DNA of 64,000 nt from Vicia villosa (Eukaryota > Streptophyta > Magnoliopsida > Fabales > Fabaceae), in contig NC_081186.1 of the NCBI RefSeq assembly GCF_029867415.1, forward strand, positions 19,375,338-19,439,337, in the 5' to 3' direction. The position numbers and the translations under genes were made by a program. The notes under the pieces are model-generated. The model was not told where the DNA came from. It was given only the letters and a program-made list of their open reading frames with translations, and searched no databases. Positions 59,833 through 64,000 of this stretch are shown here, piece by piece (position 1 is the stretch's first letter; each line of letters begins with the position of its first letter).

Positions 59833-61269
59833 ATGGATTACGGAAGAAAGAGAGCTAGGAAATACACCTTCAAAATTCCTAAGGTCGAGGAACTGGGAAA
59901 GCTCGGAAAACTAGTGGTCAACCCCCAGGCTTTCAAGGAGAAGTATGGAAAACTTCTGCCTTTGCTCAATACCAACATTGTGGATGGGATCCTTCCCACC
60001 TTGGTACAATTTTACGATCCAACGTATCACTGCTTCACCTTTCCAGATTATCAGCTCATGCCTACGTTGGAGGAGTACTCTCGTCTGATTGGAATACCCG
60101 TGTACGCGCAAGATCCTTACTCCGGTTTGGAAAAGAATCCTGACGACATTATCATTGCTGCAACTACTCCTTTGAACGTAGTCGACATCAGAACTCATAT
60201 GGTGAGTAGAGGAGGAATTCAAGGATTACCTTCCAAGTTCTTGTTAGATCAAGCTCGGTACTTCGTCAGCATCCAAGATATGAGCGCTTTTGAGGAAATC
60301 TTGGCTTTGCTTATCTACGGATTGTTTTTGTTCCCTAACATTAACGATTTCGTCGACATCAACGCAATTAAGATCTTCTTGATTGGAAATCCAGTTCCAA
60401 CCTTGCTTGCGGATGCTAATCACTCTGTGCATTCAAGAAACTTGCAGCGAGGAGGATTAATCACATGCTGCGTACCGTTGTTATACGAATGGTTCATTTC
60501 GCACCTGCCAAAGTCTAGCACTTTCTGGAACATGAGGGGTGGCCTTTACTGGTCACAGAAAATCATGTCCCTCACTCATACGGACATTGAGTGGTGTAGT
60601 CCTGACAACGACGAAACCAAGATCATCTTCAGTTGCGGAAGTTTTCCCAACATACCCCTTATTGGAACTAAGGGAGGAATCAGTTACAATCCAGCTTTAG
60701 CCCGTCGTCAATACGGCTATCCCATGAAAAATATACCAAGTGACATCCAATTGGAGGGTCTGTTCTTCAAGAACATCGACGATCATGGCAACATGCTGAA
60801 GAAGGAAATTGTCCAAGCCTGGCGTCTTGTTCACAGCAAAGGGAGAAGATTGTTAGGAAAACATCTTTGCATCTCCCTGGATCCTTACCTTCAATGGGTA
60901 CGCGTCAGAGCATTCATGCTCAGGATGCCATATCTGCATCAAGAACCCATTCCCCTAAGGGAACCAATATACCTTTTCTCCACCGATGTTGAAAAACTAC
61001 AAGCGGCATTAAACAAGGTATGCCAAGAAAGGAATGCTTGGAGGAACAAGTATCGAATCATCAACACGGAAAATGTTGAGATTCAAAACATCCTAAGAAG
61101 GAAGGATGAGTTACTTGAAGTACTGGATCAACAAGTGTCACAAACGTCACTTTCTCATCATATCCCTCCTGCTTCCTGGATCATCGATCAACTCACGTTA
61201 GAGAACGCTCAGCTCAAGAAACATAAGAAGATGTTAGAACGTGAAGTCGGCTCTTCGTCAAAATTTTAG
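59833..61269 (+). CDS. Ogre ORF1 protein (plant mobile domain-like, DUF7745 type)
   Basis: An intact 478-residue frame. I chose ATG 59833 (MDYGRKRARKYTFKIPK) because the frame upstream of it opens only on TTG. The N-terminus is basic. Residues about 40-330 (LVQFYDPTYHCFTFPDYQL, PTLEEYSRLIGIP, and further along LYEWFISHLPKS) match the ORF1 domain found upstream of gag in Ogre and in many plant transposon genes, related to the plant mobile domain. The C-terminal 110 residues are charged and probably coiled (LQAALNKVCQERNAWRNKY). Its biochemical role is unknown; ORF1 is a defining Ogre feature. It lies 292 bases before gag in another frame. No stop or frameshift is seen. Confidence 0.85.
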   Translation: MDYGRKRARKYTFKIPKVEELGKLGKLVVNPQAFKEKYGKLLPLLNTNIVDGILPTLVQFYDPTYHCFTFPDYQLMPTLEEYSRLIGIPVYAQDPYSGLEKNPDDIIIAATTPLNVVDIRTHMVSRGGIQGLPSKFLLDQARYFVSIQDMSAFEEILALLIYGLFLFPNINDFVDINAIKIFLIGNPVPTLLADANHSVHSRNLQRGGLITCCVPLLYEWFISHLPKSSTFWNMRGGLYWSQKIMSLTHTDIEWCSPDNDETKIIFSCGSFPNIPLIGTKGGISYNPALARRQYGYPMKNIPSDIQLEGLFFKNIDDHGNMLKKEIVQAWRLVHSKGRRLLGKHLCISLDPYLQWVRVRAFMLRMPYLHQEPIPLREPIYLFSTDVEKLQAALNKVCQERNAWRNKYRIINTENVEIQNILRRKDELLEVLDQQVSQTSLSHHIPPASWIIDQLTLENAQLKKHKKMLEREVGSSSKF

Positions 61270-61561
61270 AGTCCTTTCTCTCAGTTTCTCTGTATTTCCC
61301 TTTTCAAAGTGTGTAAAAAAAACGACGTTTTCGCTTAATTAATAAAAGTTTGATGTTTCATAACGTAATTATGGTGTTTCCTTGAAAAATATTAACTTAA
61401 TTGCCTATCATGCATCGCTTTAGTCGTTCGCACTGACACGAGAATTGTCGCGGATCTAATAGTCACTTTCCTTTCTCCAGAAAGAGAGGAGGAGAAGGAG
61501 GTGAACCAAGACTTTCAAGCTGTCTCATCCATACAACACTCGTTCAAGTCGCAAGAAAAGA

Positions 61562-64000
61562 ATGGAAGACTTTGAGCAAGAGAATGAAGAACTCAGAGAA
61601 GAGATTAATACTCTCAAAGGTACTATTGAAAGGCTCAATAGCATGGTAGAAGCCCTGGTAGTTGCACAAAATCGACCAACGCCAGAAGAACCACAAAGGA
61701 CTGTGGTTTCCGAGATTGTTTCTACTCCTATTCCTCAGTATGCCATGCCACCCAACCGACCTTGGGGCATGCCGTATAACTTTATTCCAGAAGGGTACAT
61801 ACCCCCAGTTTCTGAAGTTCCAAGAGCTACAATGGAGATGCAATCGCCGGAGGGTTACAAACCTCTGGAAATTGAAGTTCCAAGAGCAACGGCAATGGGT
61901 TTCACACAACAGAATGCTGAGATTCCAAGATCTGCTGTCATGGCTTCTCCACGACCGATTATGCATACTTTTCCTCCACCGGGCGGACAAGTATATCATC
62001 ACGCTCCAAGTGAGGATGCTGGCGTGTATGAAAGATTGGACGAGTTCCAGGAACAGTTTCTGCAAATGCAGAAGGAACTCAAGACTCTTCGAGGACAAGA
62101 TCTATTTGGAAAAAATGCTGCAGACCTCTGTCTGGTTCCAAATGTAAAGATTCCTCACAAATTCAAAGTACCAGATTTCGAGAAGTACAAAGGGAATTCA
62201 TGCCCACAAAGTCACCTCGTAATGTACGCTCGAAGAATGTCAACTCAGACTGATAATCAACAATTACTCATTCATTATTTTCAAGATAGCCTAACTGGTG
62301 CTGCACTCAAATGGTACATGAACTTGGACAGTTCAGAGATTCGTACTTTTCGAGACCTCGGAGAGGCCTTCGTCTAACAGTATAAGTACAATCTGGATAT
62401 GGCTCCCGACAGAGATCAACTCCGGGCCATGACTCAAAAGGATAGGGAAAGCTTCAAGGAATACGCTCAGAGATGGCGTGAAGTTGCTGCTCAAATTTGT
62501 CCACCACTTGAAGAGAAAGAAATGACAAAAATCTATCTCAAAACTTTGAGTCCATTTTACTACGGACGAATGGTTGCAAGTGCACCAAGTGACTTTACCG
62601 AGATGGTAAACATGGGTGTACGTTTAGAAGAAGCAGTTCGGGAAGGACGCTTGAACAAAGAACCAGAATCTTCTATTGGTCCAAGGAAGTATGGAAGTTC
62701 TTTCCAGAAGAAAAAGGATCAAGATGTCAGCAATGTCTTGCACAAAATCAAGAAGAAATTTCAACCTCAAGTTGCAGCAATAACTCCGGTTGTTAACTCA
62801 GCGCCAGCTTATCAACCTCAGGTCTCGCAACAACAAATTCAACAAAGGTCGCAGCAACCTCAGCAGCAGGTTCGACCTCCAAATTACAACAATCGGGCTC
62901 CAAGGTATCCTGCCTTTGACCCAGCACCAATGTCGTATGCGGAATTGTTTCCAACATTACTGGCAAAAGGACTCATTCAGATAAGGAGTCCTCCAAATCC
63001 TACAAACAGTTCCTCACCATGGTATAAGGCTGACCAATCTTTTCCCTATCATCAGGGGGCACCAGGTCACAATATTGAGAACTGTTTCCCTTTCAAGATT
63101 GACGTCCAACGATTAGTGAAGAGCGGAATGCTATCCTTCAAAGATACTAGTCCAAACGTCCAAGCAAATCCTTTGCCGCAGCATAAAGAAGCTTCAGTAA
63201 ATCTGATAGATCAACACCCTAACGTCATTCAAATCTACGACATTCGTCAGATAGGGGAAAATCTTGTTAAGATGCACGCTAAACAAGCTGGGTACGGCCA
63301 TGTACCACCTCAAAACTACTTCACATGCGATATTTGTCCGAAGAATAATCAAGGATGTGCCGTAGTTCAAACTGCATTACAAGAACAAATGGACTTAGGA
63401 TGGATTCAACATGTCCGAGTCAGAAATGAACATGACATCAACATGGTTCAAGGATGTCCAGGAGAATACAAAATCTACAAAGTTGAAGATCTTGAAGGAT
63501 CGGTAGTCAGGTTCCATAAAAATTTAAATGGACTTGCCTACTTTGGAACAGATTTCCACGCTTACAGTAGATGCAGAATTTGTCGAAGAAATTCACAAGG
63601 TTGTTTGCGCGTTCGCAACGACATCCAGAAATTGATGGATGACAATACCATTACTGTTCTTGCCAACAGAGAAGATGATGAAGTCTTTACCGTATCTCCT
63701 CAAATTAATCAAGTTGAACCAATGCAAGTTAAGTATGATAGCAGGAAGACAGCAGTTGCTCCACTAGTCATCTTCTTACCAGATCCTGTACCGTATGAGT
63801 CCAGCAAGGCTATACCATACAAGTACAATGCTACATACATTGAAAATGGTAAGAAGATACCATTACCGTCTGTTGTCAACATTGCTGATGTTAGTCGAGT
63901 CACCAGAAGTGGATGAGTCTTCAACAGAACAACAGAAAATGTGGAGAAACCTTCGGAGGAAGTACCACATAGGCAAGACAATCATCCGACCAATGCTGTT
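61562..64000 (+). pseudogene. Ogre C gag (start of gag-pol), two in-frame stops
   Basis: ATG 61562 (MEDFEQENEELREEINTL) opens a frame with an N-terminal coiled coil, a Pro-rich linker with repeats of EVPRA, and the capsid region (LTGAALKWYMNLDSSEIRTF). A TAA at 62375-62377 interrupts it, and the same frame resumes (MAPDRDQLRAM, WREVAAQICPPLEEKEM). The knuckle-like FPYHQGAPGHNIENC has Phe where element A has Cys, so zinc binding may be impaired. Two Cys motifs, CDICPKNNQGC and CRICRRNSQGC, follow. A TGA at 63914 (consistent with CGA decay) closes the frame, which continues to the window end. Protease and RT would follow outside. Confidence 0.85.

Larger units (their letters stand above)
53110..64000 (+). 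mobile_element. Ogre element C, 5' part (continues past the window)
   Basis: A 5,907-bp LTR (53110-59016) starting TGTCATACCC, a tRNA-Arg primer site, an ORF before gag (59833-61269), and a long gag frame. The extra ORF1 upstream of gag and the very long LTR are the hallmarks of Ogre (Tat lineage). Pol and the 3' LTR are outside. The 5-mer before it is GTCAT, within the untranslated part of element B. Gag contains two stops, so this copy is not fully functional. Confidence 0.9.

Overview
The window looks like intergenic heterochromatin of a large legume genome, most likely tribe Fabeae (pea, vetch, lentil and relatives). This is inferred from several Ogre-type gypsy retrotransposons with 2.6-5.9 kb LTRs and tRNA-Arg primer sites, next to Athila-type gypsy and SIRE/Maximus-type copia elements. 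I see no intact host gene. Host-derived sequence is limited to a decayed SPATA20-like fragment (966-1607) and a decayed B3-domain gene (exons at 20690-22425 and 5444-6137, minus strand).

Left part (1-25814). After low-content DNA, short repeats and an Ogre-like LTR fragment (about 4345-5261), the B3 pseudogene is split by a complete minus-strand Athila element (6734-20339, target duplication CATCA). One Athila LTR carries a 2,072-bp CACTA transposon (7721-9792, duplication CAA), and the other LTR keeps the empty site. A Helitron 3' terminus lies at 22811-22845. It is followed by an old hAT element (23139-25597) whose transposase remnant is interrupted by a second hAT (23649-24559).

Right part (25815-64000) is one nested stack. 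A SIRE-type copia element (from 25815) is interrupted in its 3' LTR at 35738 by Ogre-like element B. The 5' LTR of B holds a MULE (35909-48346, 9-bp duplication TTTATATTT). The MULE holds Ogre-like element A (37437-48110, duplication GTCAT), whose two 3,323-bp LTRs are almost identical. A further Ogre, element C, begins at 53110 inside the 3' untranslated part of B and runs out of the window. Element A encodes only a small intact Gag-derived protein. Element C has an intact ORF1 and a gag frame with two stops.

The most unusual signal is in the transcribed non-coding parts of the Ogre elements. They hold arrays of short hairpins in which the loop sequence is kept while stem bases change in matching pairs (56251-58480 and 59300 in C; 39503-39894, 41054 and 43985-44600 in A). 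Also unusual are tRNA-like sequences with A and B boxes in both terminal inverted repeats of the MULE, pointing outward, and in two Ogre LTRs. All boundaries were read by eye; no alignment or folding program was run.
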